Source of the DNA: Paragorgia papillata
Lineage: Eukaryota > Cnidaria > Anthozoa > Scleralcyonacea > Coralliidae
Reading direction: 5' to 3'
Length of the DNA: 64,000 bases
NCBI GenBank assembly: GCA_035771165.1
Contig: JAWNZC010000237.1
Coordinates: 1,289,001 to 1,353,000 of the forward strand
Made by a program: the position numbers and the translations under genes. The notes under the pieces were generated by a model. It was not told the origin of the DNA. It worked only from the letters and a program-made list of their open reading frames with translations, and searched no databases. Positions within the stretch are counted from its first letter, which is position 1, and each line of letters begins with the position of its first letter. This document shows, piece by piece, positions 41,842 through 53,936 of this stretch.

Positions 41842-42178
41842 TATATATGATATGCAATGATTGCTTTTTGAATTAACTTAATTAGGCTGATCTTACAAAT
41901 AAGAACCTATTTCAAATGTCAGGCTGAATGCGTTCTTATATAATCTAGTCTTTATATATAGTCTTTAGTGTAGTTTCTAGTAGTTTCTTTATAGTTTCTT
42001 TAAGTTTGATATAATTTGTAAACACTGTTCATTCCATTAATACCAGTTTTGTATAACTGAAGGGATCTAACAGTTTAAATAAAGATTATTATTATTATTA
42101 ATGGGGGTCTAATTTCCAAATTTCAGCCTGTATGTTCTTAAACCACTAGGTTCTTATACCCAGGTGTTTACTGTATAC

Positions 42179-42637
42179 ACGCGTAAAAATCTCGCAAGTT
42201 GTTACAGCATTGTTGCCTGAACAATGCTGTAACAACTTGTTGACATATGTGAACAACATTGATAAATGAACAACGTTGTTCATCATTGTTTCAACAAGTT
42301 GTTACAGCTTGATGAAACAACAACCGTTGTTCACGCATGTTGTAACAACCGAAGAACGTGTTGATACATCAACCATGTTCACCATTGTTGTAACATTGTT
42401 GTTCATCGTTGTTATTTCGTCATGCTGTTACAACATGTTGTATCATGTGCGAACAACGTTGTTGGCTATAAAAATGTGCTGTTGGAACAACTTGTTCATG
42501 ACTGTTGATTTATCCGTGAACAAGTTGTTCGAACCATAAGTGAACAACTTGTTGACAACTTGTTCACAGCGAGCAGCACAACATTGTTCACGCCTGTTGA
42601 CAACCGTGAACAAGTTGTGCGTTTTTACGCGTGTATG
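42179..42637. mobile_element. TIR element with CACGCGTAAAAA ends and AACAACTTGTTG core
   Basis: Ends ACACGCGTAAAAA and TTTTTACGCGTGT. The interior is a mosaic of GTTGTAACAACTTGTTG palindromes. At 42583 it contains CACAACATTGTTCACGCCTG, which matches the 24-bp minisatellite unit. Confidence 0.7.
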
Positions 42638-42747
42638 AAAAGGCTATCTGCAGCCAAGCAAAAAATGTGTTAACGTTTTAAACATGACAAAAGCATTCAC
42701 TGAAAATTTCAAGCAATTCTGCTACATTGGCTTTGAGCTATAAACTA

Positions 42748-42885
42748 CAGTAAAAACCCGCTAACAAGAACCTACATTTTACCATATCAGCCTGGGATAG
42801 GTTCTTATATTCTTATATAAATAAATTCTCAATTTCAGCCTGAGGTTCTTAATAGTGGTAGGTTCTTGTTAGCGGGTTTTTACTG
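42748..42885. mobile_element. TA-flanked MITE, CAGTAAAAACCCG ends, 138 bp
   Basis: Ends CAGTAAAAACCCGCTAACAA and complement; GAACCTA inner repeats as in the 40930 element. TA on both sides. Confidence 0.75.
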
Positions 42886-42928
42886 TATGATGGCTTATCC
42901 ATTTTTGAAGAAATTAGTTGCTCGGTTA

Positions 42929-43253
42929 CAACCTCGTTCCCAGGGCCTTTTTGAAATTGGGAGGGCGGAAAAAGGCCCTAGCATCGGCTGGTCACAGCAC
43001 CCAGAAATACTGGATGTAATAAATTAGCAATTTAATTTAGTATACAAAATCTTTGGAGTAATGGCGGACCTGTGGGAGAAGTTCATTGTAATAGACGGTC
43101 TCATCGGTCCCGTTGAAGCTATTTGATTACAACTACGTTTCCTGAGGAATGTTTAAGAAAAGCAATCAACCAATGAAAATGCAGAGTTCACCAGCCGATG
43201 CCAGGGCTTTTTCCCGCCCTCCTAATTTCAAAAAGGCCCTGAAAACGAGGTTG
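42929..43253. mobile_element. TIR element with 9-bp target duplication, 325 bp
   Basis: Ends CAACCTCGTTCCCAGGGCC and complement; GCTCGGTTA is duplicated at 42920-42928 and 43254-43262. Same family as 1209-2081. Confidence 0.8.
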
Positions 43254-44243
43254 GCTCGGTTAGAGTGATTGATGACGTATGCAGTTGAATATTTAAGGTT
43301 AAAGCGCTCGCGTGAGAGCACAACAAACGAGAAATTAAATACCGCTCGAGGCAAAGCCGAGTGGATCGAGTTCCTTGTTAGTGAACGAGTGGATGTAAAT
43401 GCCGATAAAACACGAACAAAGAGTGCTTTAGACATTTTAAAATTCAATTTGAGTACACTAGATTTGAAATTCACGCTTGCGAAATGAGTGACAATCTGAT
43501 CATTTACAAGGCATCTTTTCTTAAATTTCCTCGCTTAATAAGAACGAGTTTCCTATAGAAATATCTAAACTGCTAGTTTACCTTCTTTTGTATTTCTCGG
43601 TATAGCTTTGCAATTTCAAAAATTCGACAACCGTGCTTTATTATCCATGTGTTACTAAATTTACTACACGAGTAATAACGCCTGGCTGAGCGTTGCCATG
43701 TCATAACAGTGCAAATTATCCAATCAGATGGTGCAAATTATCCAATCAGAACTCAGAAAATACATCCGTGTACGAAAATGAACTATGCTTAGCAATAATT
43801 GATTTTAGTATTAATGACCCAACTGCATACGTCGCCTGCTCTATATTCAATCCCAGTCTTTCCTTATTTTTGTAACGTTAAGTTTTTTCATGGCTTGTTA
43901 CGTTCAGTCATAGTTTATGGTTATTGCTATACTGAACTGCAAAAGGAGAACTACACTTATGAAGTATTTGTTGAATAGCGCTAACATCTGCTGTTACCAT
44001 GGTAATATTGGCGTCTGAAATGTCAAATTTTCACGGTTTTCCTCTATTTAGACGAATATCTCCACTTTTCGTCTGTCAATATTTCTACAAATTGTCATTC
44101 CGTCAGTTTTTTCTACATAGAGCACTACAGCAAAATATTAGGGAAAGTTGTCAGACAGATTTTTCGCTATAAACTTAATTAAAAAAAGTTCTGTCCTGTA
44201 TGTTGTTAACTAAGTATGTTGTTCAAACTTTTTCTATTTCTTT

Positions 44244-44580
44244 ATGCACAAAATCTTAAAGAATTTTACCGAAGCAAATGTGTGTGATTTGAGCATTTGT
44301 ATCGCTCGGACTGCTGCTGACGTGACAGAATATCAACTCGACAAGATTGCTATTTACGCATGTGCCGACGCCATACGCGTCACCAGTCCCTTCTGGAAAT
44401 TACCGAAGGGAGCCACCTTAAACCACGTTAACGTTATCACTGTGCACGTTGAATTATTAACGTGCACGTTAGTTTTTCGCACGTTGGTTTTTGTTAACTA
44501 TTTATTATGTATTTGACTATGTCCACCTATTGTAACATTGAAACTGTGCAAAATTAATAAAACTTGAAACTTGAAAACCG
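44244..44580 (+). other. Possible retroelement 3' region with ACTTGAA tail
   Basis: A 90-codon ORF with no recognised motif is followed by AATTAATAAAACTTGAAACT, typical of a retroposed tail. Confidence 0.25.
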
Positions 44581-44656
44581 CGTCAAGGAGGCAACTTTGG
44601 CACTTAATATCTCGAAAAGTACATGCCACATTTATTTCATATTTGGAAATTGGTTA

Positions 44657-45140
44657 CTTTAAAGTGGTTCTCTTTGTTGGTAATGTTTCTGCATAATATT
44701 AAAGATATTACGATTGTTGGTAATTGTGCGAAGTTTCATTTCGAAATTCTCAAAAACAAAGTTCAATTTTACGTGCGAAGTTTGTATTTTGGAGCGCCGC
44801 CATTAAATTGGCCGTGTTTGAGAAGAATGAGTGGAGGAGAGTTTATAACGTCATAGACTCAACAAAAACAAAAGGTCATTGTTGTCAAGAAAAGGGTCAT
44901 TGTTGTTATTGAGTCTGACGGCATAAGCTTCCTCGACTCATTCTTCTCAAGCTCGGCCACTTTAATGGCGGCGCTCGAAAATACAAACTTCACGCGTAAA
45001 ATATCACCTTTTCTTCAACGAGTTTTGAAATGAAACTTTGCACAATTACTAACTACAATTAATAACATCTTTAGAATTATGTAAAAACATTGCCAACAAT
45101 ATCTTCATCAGAGAACTAACATAATATTTAAATTAAGTGA
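44657..45140. mobile_element. Foldback element, about 480 bp
   Basis: Inverted arms: GTGCGAAGTTTCATTTCGAA, GCGCCGCCATTAAA and GAGAAGAATGAGT with complements at 44935-45050. The flanks contain TTTAAA. Confidence 0.6.
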
Positions 45141-45597
45141 TGGCCGTTATGAAATTGGACTAATATTATGTCTAGATTTCTTTCGCCTAATTATTTTAAA
45201 ATGTTTTGTTACATCACGAAAGAACGATTGATTTATTTACTCACTTTAATTATACATTTTGCAAACATACGATTATAAAATTATGTACAAAATAGTCGGT
45301 ATAATTAACACTTTGAGTCCTGGACTCTCCCTGTGCTGAATAAAATCGTCTGGCGTTAGCCAGAATAAAATACTAGAGACTCGTCTTCAGGCTTCAAAGT
45401 GTTAACCATTTCATTGATAAATTCTTTGTTTTCTTAATATGATTTTTTTGTCCTCCGAAAACTCTTTACTAATTTTTAAATTTAAAACTCTTCTCTGAAT
45501 ACTAATATTCGATCTGCCTCTCTTATCTTTCTTCCTTTTTTTTCATGTTGGTATTTTCTGACATAAGCTTCTTGCTTTATTTTTGTAAATAACTATA

Positions 45598-45829
45598 AAG
45601 GCCTGGCCAAACGCTTTCAACATTTCATGCAACATCGTTCAACATTGTTGAACGAAAATTTGAACATGTTCAAATTTCGTTCATGTTCAAATTTCGTTCA
45701 ACATCATTCAACAACGTTCAACATCATTCAACAGGGTGGCCAAACGCTTTCAACATGTTGAATCACGGTTGAATTCAATAACGTTGAACGATGTTGAATG
45801 AAATGTTGAAAGCGTTTGGCCAGGCCTTA
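45598..45829. mobile_element. Palindromic element, GGCCTGGCCAAACGC ends
   Basis: Perfect ends AAGGCCTGGCCAAACGCTTT; a third internal copy TGGCCAAACGCTTTCAACAT sits at about 45738. The interior is CAACATCGTTCAACA-type palindromes. Confidence 0.7.
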
Positions 45830-46518
45830 AGATATGTCAAAACTTAAAGGGCAAGGGCAACAAAAACCAAAGTTTTCAATTCATGACTTTCTGATTAATA
45901 AACATACTAAGTAGGTCATCCAAGTAACTAAAACAATATTTTTTTTCATAACATTAATAATTTTGTCAAAACACAATAGAATCATCCGCCATCTTGTTTC
46001 AATACTGTGCCTAATTGACGGTACCGAAAAAGATGGCGGCGGTACATTTAACAATAATGCTTTGCGACCTCAAATCAGCTCAAACAACAACTAAACATCG
46101 TTTATCATGCTAAAATGATAATTTATGAATAAATGATAAGGAGTGTCACAGGATGCAGATGCGTGTATAGCTCGTGAAATTTATCACAACGGCGTTCAGT
46201 GTATGAGGCTGACATAATCTTAAGTTATGCTTCTTGGCCACCGCGCAAAACCCGTAAGGCCTTGGGAACGACTTTATGGGTCGCTTGTCATATCACGCGT
46301 TCGGGCGACCTGTGGCTTGACGAAACATATAGTCAGACACATAACAGAAACATCCATACTGCTGACATGACAGCGCTACCTGGTTGCGTAAACGCAATTC
46401 TGTAGACGCAAAAATGTCCAACATCGCGGATGACAAGATTCAAAGAATTAATCAAGGTGTTTTTGTCGAAATTAGCGATGTTGTTGTTGACAAAAAACGT
46501 TCATATTACATTAGTATG

Positions 46519-46524
46519 TTTATT
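46519..46524 (-). terminator. ZC2HC1A: Polyadenylation signal AATAAA for ZC2HC1-like gene
   Basis: AATAAA on the minus strand about 100 nt past the stop codon of the last exon. Confidence 0.5.
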
Positions 46525-46625
46525 AATGAGAATGTCGTAAATTGAAAAGTTTGTTTTTTGTTGCCATTAACATTAAGTTCATATGATTCACGGCTTCAAC
46601 CATACATTCCATAACCTCGCAAGTA

Positions 46626-46985
46626 TTATATATTATCTATATATAACCGTTTTACGCCGCATTCGCAGCAATATTTGGCATGAGGCACGGGATATTTCGT
46701 GCCACATTCGTAACAAAACTTAGACAATCTTGTCCCACTTCCTTCCCTAATACTTCCAACACTAATACCACTTTCCTTCCTTGATATACCACTGCTTGCA
46801 CCGTCGTGCCGAGATCCCTTCCTACGACCACTGCCACTCGGTCTGTGACCATCACTGTCGTCGCCTGAGCCGCTGCTATCGTGTAACCCACCTGTTAGGT
46901 CAGATATCCTGGGGTCCAGTTTCTTGTGTAAAGATGAAGTACTGTTGTGATCGTCAAAATCGTCCCGAAATACTGTGCTGGGTTT
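46626..46985 (-). CDS. ZC2HC1A: ZC2HC1-like gene, last exon
   Basis: Acceptor GTTTACAG in phase 0 (an alternative lies 10 bp upstream in another phase). Codes KPSTVFRDDFDDHNSTSS, a Ser/Gly/Arg-rich linker, then KFCYECGTKYPVPHAKYCC and ECGVKRLYIDNI with TAA at 46626. Confidence 0.85.
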   Translation of the reverse strand, partial: KPSTVFRDDFDDHNSTSSLHKKLDPRISDLTGGLHDSSGSGDDSDGHRPSGSGRRKGSRHDGASSGISRKESGISVGSIREGSGTRLSKFCYECGTKYPVPHAKYCCECGVKRLYIDNI

Positions 46986-49900
46986 CTGTAAACTCCTGTA
47001 TAAAAGGAATTATTTATGTTAGTAGTGTTTAGTGATTTTTGTTTTCAACTTCAAGCTGAAAACACTAATAACATAGAAGAACATTTACTGAAAATAAACT
47101 GACACAATGCGACTTGTAGCCCAACAAACACTTGTAACACAAGTACGGTTTGGCTAGTTCTCAGCTATAAATATCTAAAAACAACCTCGGTCTACCATCT
47201 GAGTTCCAGTGGCTCAATGGTGAGAGCGTCCGACTGACATTCGGAAGGTTGTGGGTTCGAGTCCCCGTCTGGAGCTCAGAGTTTTTCTCTGAGTTTAACT
47301 TGCTTGTACTAGCTTGTACAGCAAAAACAAACGAGAAAAAATTAAGAATTGCTTACATAGATTTAATAACACACGGCTTCAGGGCCCAGTTGCATAGGCG
47401 CTAACGTCCAGCCTAAGTTCTGACGTTAAAGTGTCAACCGTTACCCGCGTTGTAACCAATAAACTATTGTAATTTTAAAAGCACTGTGGGCAATACATTA
47501 TGATTGCATTGTAATGCTGGAAGAGGTTTGATTAATGAAAGCCTATCACATCCCCCGATCCCCCCCCCCCCAACCCTAACCTAAAAAATGTGAAGTTTCC
47601 GGGGGGCTTATCCACCACGTCCCCGTCCAACCACCCCGACAGACGACAGTCGTTTGGAAAGCTCGTGGGATGCGCAGTAAAGTTTAATGCGTCACTTGGC
47701 GCAGTTATTACAATGCATTATTATATAAAACAAAGTGTTTTATTCATGTTTCCACCATTAATAAAACGATAATCTCACTAGTGTGATTATTCATGATAAT
47801 GTCACATGTGTCGATTATCATGAAACGCATTAGAGTATACTGCTCTATTTTTGTGGGACAATAGGACTATTTTTTTATATAATAAACAGAACAATACACG
47901 GATATTTGGAAATATGAAATTTATTACGAGTGTTGACCAGGATATCTCACAAGTAAGCGAAGCGAACGAGTGAGATATCCTGTTCAACACGAGAAATAAA
48001 TGTATCCATGTATTATTCTCTATACTAGAAGTTACTATCGCAAGTGAAGTGCTGCCTCATGAAAACGGCGTACCACGCGGCTACTCCTACCTGATATGAG
48101 CTATACTGAGCGTCTACAGCAGCTTGACCTTCTTCCCTTAGTCTATCGGAGATAAGTGAAGGACTTATCCACATTTTATAAAATGAAATGTGGATATTAT
48201 GACTACAATATTGAATCATATGTAGAGTTTTGTGCTGACACTAGGCTGAGGTCATTTCCCCTAGGTAAACTAAAATTAGCAAAATGTAGAACTGAACTCT
48301 TTAAAACAACATTTTTAAAGTTTCTTAGATTCTTTCTCGGAAAATTAAATAAAAAAAAAGATTTCATTGCAGAAGAGTCATGAGATAAGATGCAGCTCAG
48401 CTTCGCCGTTACACTCGTGACCATTGATTAACCCTCTGGGGATGCTCCTTTTCCTGTTAGGAGTACTCCGGATTTTCAGAACAGTAATGGAGCGCACCGG
48501 GACACGGTACGGTAACGTGATTGTTCTGAACTTTCGACGTGGGGCGGATGACACAGGTTTATGTGTTCTAGAACTTAGCATTCGCTCTATTTCGGAATGT
48601 TCGGACCGGACAGCGTTCTGGAGTACTCCGAACAATAAATGGAGCAGCCTGCCTTACATAATTATGTCCGACGTTAAAGAGTCTGTGAAGTGAAAAGCTT
48701 GTTGGCATTTTTGTTGTTTTAATGAACAGATGAACATTTTAAATGCCTTATGACGAACGCAAATGAACGACTATATGCATAAGAACAATGGATTTTCAGC
48801 ATCAATGATCCATTTGCCCACATCATTGGGCATTGTTACTGAGAACTCAAATTTTCTTCAAAAATTAACTAGCCATGACAAACTTTCAGATAGTTGATGG
48901 GGCGAAGACTATTCTTGGGTTTCACCCACGTGACCGACAGCCATATTGGATTGCTAAAACAATAGGAAATTTGTGAATAAGAGTAGAGCTAAATCCCAAT
49001 GGGATTCATTTAGGACACAAATATGGCCGCCGTTTTATTGTTTTGGGGCACAAATATGGCCGCCGTGACGTCACGTGAAAGCCACCAATACATCAGATTA
49101 TCTTGAAATTTTCTGCGTCGTTCATCTTTGTGCAACTGGGCTCTGATTGGCTATCGTCCGTACTCAATTTCTAAAAGATAGTCATACTGCATTTGCGAAC
49201 TAGAACCAAAACAAAACAACCAATTTTATGTCAAGGTTCACTGACTATTTCGTTTAGAAGTGCATGAAAATCAAGCCATCTGTTAATCTATTCTTGCCTG
49301 AGCCGTCAAAAAAACTGATCATTTTTTACTCTAACTGTCTAATGCCAAACAATTGTAATCATCAAAAGGAGAACCCTCAGACATCCTATAGGCACCAATG
49401 GGTTAACGAAAAGTTATCAGAATGCCATACTTGTTTCTTCTGTTTCCTGACGCTGCCCTGCTAAAATCGTCGTCGTGAAAAATATCACCGTTTGTGCTGT
49501 CCACTCTGGACAAGGAAGATACACCATTCGTTTGTTTGTGCTTCGGACTCAGGCTCCCAATTCTACTGTCTTTGTGGCCTTGAAAATTTCAAGCAAAAAA
49601 GAAATAAACTTAAATTGTCTCTATTCATGGGAGGAAGGGACGGACGAACAGTATAACAGAGGGAGGAGAAAGGGAGGGAGAAAGGGAGGGAGGAAGAGAG
49701 GGAGGGAGGCAGGAAGGAATGGATAGGTGGCTGGAAGGAGGGAAATAGGGTGTGAGCGAGAAAGGGATGAATGGATAGATAAAAAGAAAGAAAGAAAGAA
49801 AGAAGAAAGGAAAGAAGGAAAGAAGAAAGGAAAGAAGGAAGGAAGGAAGGAAGGAAGGAAGGAAGGAAGGAAGGAAGGAAGGAAGGAAGGAAGGAAGGAA

Positions 49901-52900
49901 GGAAGGAAGGAAGGAAGGAAGGAAGGAAAGAAGGCAGGCAGGCAGGAAGGAAGGAAGGAAGGAAGGAAGGAAGGAAGGAAGGAAGGAAGGAAGGAAGGAA
50001 GGAAGGAAGGAAGGAAGGAAGGAAGGAAGGAAGGAAGGAAGGAAGGAAGGAAGGAAGGAAGGAAGGAAGGAAGGAAGGAAGGAAGGAAGGAAGGAAGGAA
50101 GGAAGGAAGGAAGGAAGGAAGGAAGGAAGGAAGGAAGGAAGGAAGGAAGGAAGGAAGGAAGGAAGGAAGGAAGGAAGGAAGGAAGGAAGGAAGGAAGGAA
50201 GGAAGGAAGGAAGGAAGGAAGGAAGGAAGGAAGGAAGGAAGGAAGGAAGGGAAGGAAGGAAGGAAGGAAGGAAGGAAGGAAGGAAGGAAGGAAGGAAGGA
50301 AGGAAGGAAGGAAGGAAGGAAGGAAGGAAGGAAGGAAGGAAGAAGGAAGGAAGGAAGGAAGGAAGGAAGGAAGGAAGGAAGGAAGGAAGGAAGGAAGGAA
50401 GGAAGGAAGGGAAGGAAGGAAGGAAGGAAGGAAGGGAGGAAGGAAGGAAGGAAGGAAGGAAGGAAGGGAAGAAGGAAGGAAGGAAGGAAGGAAGGAAGGA
50501 AGGAAGGAAGGAAGGAAGGAAGGAAGGAAGGAAGGAAGGAAGGAAGGATCTAGATGGATGGATAAATGGATAGATGGATGAATTGATGATAGATGGAAGG
50601 ATGCATGAATGAATGCAAATATGCAGGGATAAATAGATGCAGGTTAGATAGATGAATGGATAGATACATGTAGATGGATGAATGGAAGAAAGGAAGGAAT
50701 AGATGGATGGATGAAAGAACTAATTACAGAGACTCACATGAAGTGGCAACATTACTAGAATGTCTTCTCGATACTCCTTCCTTGCGACTATTTGCAATGT
50801 TTGTACTCTGAGTTCTTCTTACGGCGCTCCGTTTGTTTGAATTGTTAGCCTCTCGCAGCGGGTCGCCGTAGTCAGAGTCTGTGTGAACTTTAGAAGACAT
50901 TTTACTGTCTGGAAAACAAGACAACGCACTGAAGTTGTGATCAGTACACTATCAGACTATCAGTATTACAGAATCATCCTCAGAGAAACATGAGAACATT
51001 TTATACAAACGCACATCTTAGGCGGCGTTCAGACTGAGTGCCCGTGTCCAGTGTCCGAGCGAAAAACCGGGCACTAGTCTGAACATCGTACCCGAGCGAA
51101 AAACCGGGCACGGTTGGGGGCACGAGCACCAATCTGATCAAGATTTTCACGGTGCCCAGCATAGACGGCCGGCCAAGGCTTCAAAATATTACTTTTGATG
51201 GCATGTTTTGTTACATGCAGGCAACCATGCCAAATCGTATCGGATAGTGCATACTTTGAAGGTGAGGGGGGTTGCCATCTGTAATTATTGATTTATATAC
51301 TTAAAATATAGAGCTTTTTGAAAGTACAATGTGATGGATGGCATATCTGTAAAGAGCTGTCTAATATACGTTTGTGTTTTATTTGAATTGCTAAATTCAG
51401 AATGCATTCAATCAGCGTGCGTGAAGTTCTGATTATTCTAATTCGCATAACTCACAATCATAAACAAACAAGAAACATGGCGCAAATTCGCCTAAATATA
51501 ACACTTCGAAGAACAGCCATAACAAGCAGCCAACTTTTTTTTACAAGCAGGCAACCACCATGCATAGAAATGTAGCTTAGACATTGATCAAGATGACTAA
51601 ACCGGTTGCCTTTCGTGTATCACAAGATAGCACTGTTGAACCGCCAGAACCGGTGAGTTAAATGTCTAAGGAACAATATAAGTAACGCTACACTGTAGAA
51701 CAAAAGCTCAGCTTTATAACAGTAGATACATGGCGGTATCGGCAAATTATCAAAATAAAACGAAGTAATTTACGAATATGAGACTTTCCTGTAGCTACCA
51801 GATCTAATAAATTTCTGATTCTTTGCAAGCTTATGTTGTTGTAGCTTTTCTTCGAAATGTTATATTTAGGTGTATTTACGCCATATTTCTTGTTTGTTTA
51901 TGATTGTGAGTTATGCGAATTAGGTTAATCATAACTTCACGCACGCTGATTGGATGCATTCTGAAGTGAGCCATTCAAAATAGAACACCAACGTAGTTTG
52001 CATGACTCCACAGAAATCCCATCCATTCCAATGTGTTTTTAAAAAACCATAAATTTTAGTATATAAATTTAAAATTACGGCTGGTAACCCCCCTCACGTT
52101 CAAAGTATATACTATCCGATACGATCTGGCATGATTGCCTGCTTGTAACAAAAAATGCCATCAACGATGTTTTTGAGACACTTTTATCGAGGTTGGCCGG
52201 CCGTCTAACACTTTTAACCAAAACAACATATATAAACTGAGCCAATATATATACATTCTTAATAGGAACAAATAGTGGAAATGCATCGACAAAATATATT
52301 TTGGCGCCAGGAAGCACCAAAAGCATCCAGGGATTTTGGAACGTGTCTGAATAACACCAGTGTATTAGTGTCCGTTCCTGGGCACGGGCACTTAGGCTAT
52401 GTGCACACGATAACGTTTCCGAGCGTTTTCATATTGTTTCAAGTAATGAGCCGCGGATTGTTCCCGATTCCCTTGAGAACAGTAAACAATACGAAAACGC
52501 TCGGAAACGTTACCGTGTGCACATAGCCTCAGTCTGAACGCCGCCTTATTCACTAGGCACTCTTCACCAACCTTTTTCAAACAATGATGGTACATAACCG
52601 CTATTGCCGTATTTTGGTGTCAAGACTTGTCGCTGTGTTTTATTTGCAGAGCCAGAGGGTGAATCTGAATTGGTGACAGTTCTTTTCTTCCCTAGTGATG
52701 GAGGTTTATACTAAAAATAGATAGAACAAGAGAGCACTCAGAGCCTATCCAGCGTTTCTACTCAGAGACTGCATAACTCAGCCAGTCGCCAGATTCCCAG
52801 TCCTCGCACGGTATTTCCACCAAACGCAGCTCGTTGCGATAATTCGCGGGGTTTCAAGACTGATGAAGTGATAGCCGAGTTTTTTTAAACAAACTTCGAG

Positions 52901-53770
52901 GTGTTTGGCTATCCTGACGAAGCACTCTTCTGAGTGTTTAATATAGCCGATCTCAAACAAATCGGTATTCTAAGAGAAATCGAGGTGAAAGTTGGAATAA
53001 TTTATGTAATTTCTCCTTCAAAATGCATGCAAATTAACCATCGACACGGCAATGATTTCCTTTGTGCAGTTTTCCCCATGAATTAGTAACGACTTTGAAA
53101 TGTTGAGATAATTTGTTTCGATTGGTTTATTTACTGCAAGACTACTCACCGCGAGTAAAAAATAGTTCAAAATTTCCAACTATCTGCCACGAGCGCTAAA
53201 ATACTCGCAGCGAGCTTGCGAGTGCTTCCAGCGAGCTGCGAGTTGCTTCGTGCGAGGACTGGAAATCCGCCTTTAGGCCTGAAACGCAGTCATCGCAGAA
53301 ACTGGTTCGCTGCGAGCACTTGCATCTAATTAAAAAGAACTCGCAGTGCTTGTTTTTTCGCTATGAAAATATCATTTTTAATTAGATGCAAATACTCGCA
53401 GCGAGCTGCGAACCAACTTGTGCGATGACTGGAAAACAGGCTTTAGAGATGTTTAAAAAGAAAACGAGTGACCACGCTAGCTCACGAGACTGGTACACAT
53501 GTATGAATGAATAAAATGTTTCACTGCACTCATACCAAAATTATGCAAAAATGTTTGCAAAACATAAGAATAAAGAGCGCAATCAAGTAATTGTCTTCAA
53601 TCATCAGTCTTCTACACGGAGAATCTTCTGCTCAGATGTTCATGAATTCTCAACCAATTCTCAACCAAATTCCACCAAAATTTAATGGGTTGGTCCTTGG
53701 TCTATGATCAATCTTCCCACAAACTTTCAGGAAAACCTGTGCTGTGCGGTACTTTGTGAGATATCCTGGC

Positions 53771-53807
<37 letters not shown>

Positions 53808-53816
53808 GCGGGCAGG

Positions 53817-53856
<40 letters not shown>

Positions 53857-53879
53857 AAAACAAACAAACAAACAAACAA

Positions 53880-53936
<57 letters not shown>

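Larger units (their letters stand above)
40930..42173. mobile_element. TA-flanked TIR element, CAGTAAACACCC ends, 1.24 kb
   Basis: TA CAGTAAACACCCC...GGTGTTTACTG TA. GAACCTA/TAGGTTCTTAT repeats lie in both end regions. Tc1/mariner-like TA duplication. Inside are a nested element (41594-41841), an R130 copy and a retroelement-like tail with TTA repeats at about 42070-42100. Confidence 0.65.

Noticed and set aside
47201..47279. Functional tRNA (GAC anticodon position)
   Set aside because: The T-stem is broken and three extra bases precede the acceptor strand; it belongs to a dispersed degenerate family.
49727..50581. 284-codon Lys/Glu/Gly/Arg-rich ORF
   Set aside because: Pure translation of the GGAA microsatellite.
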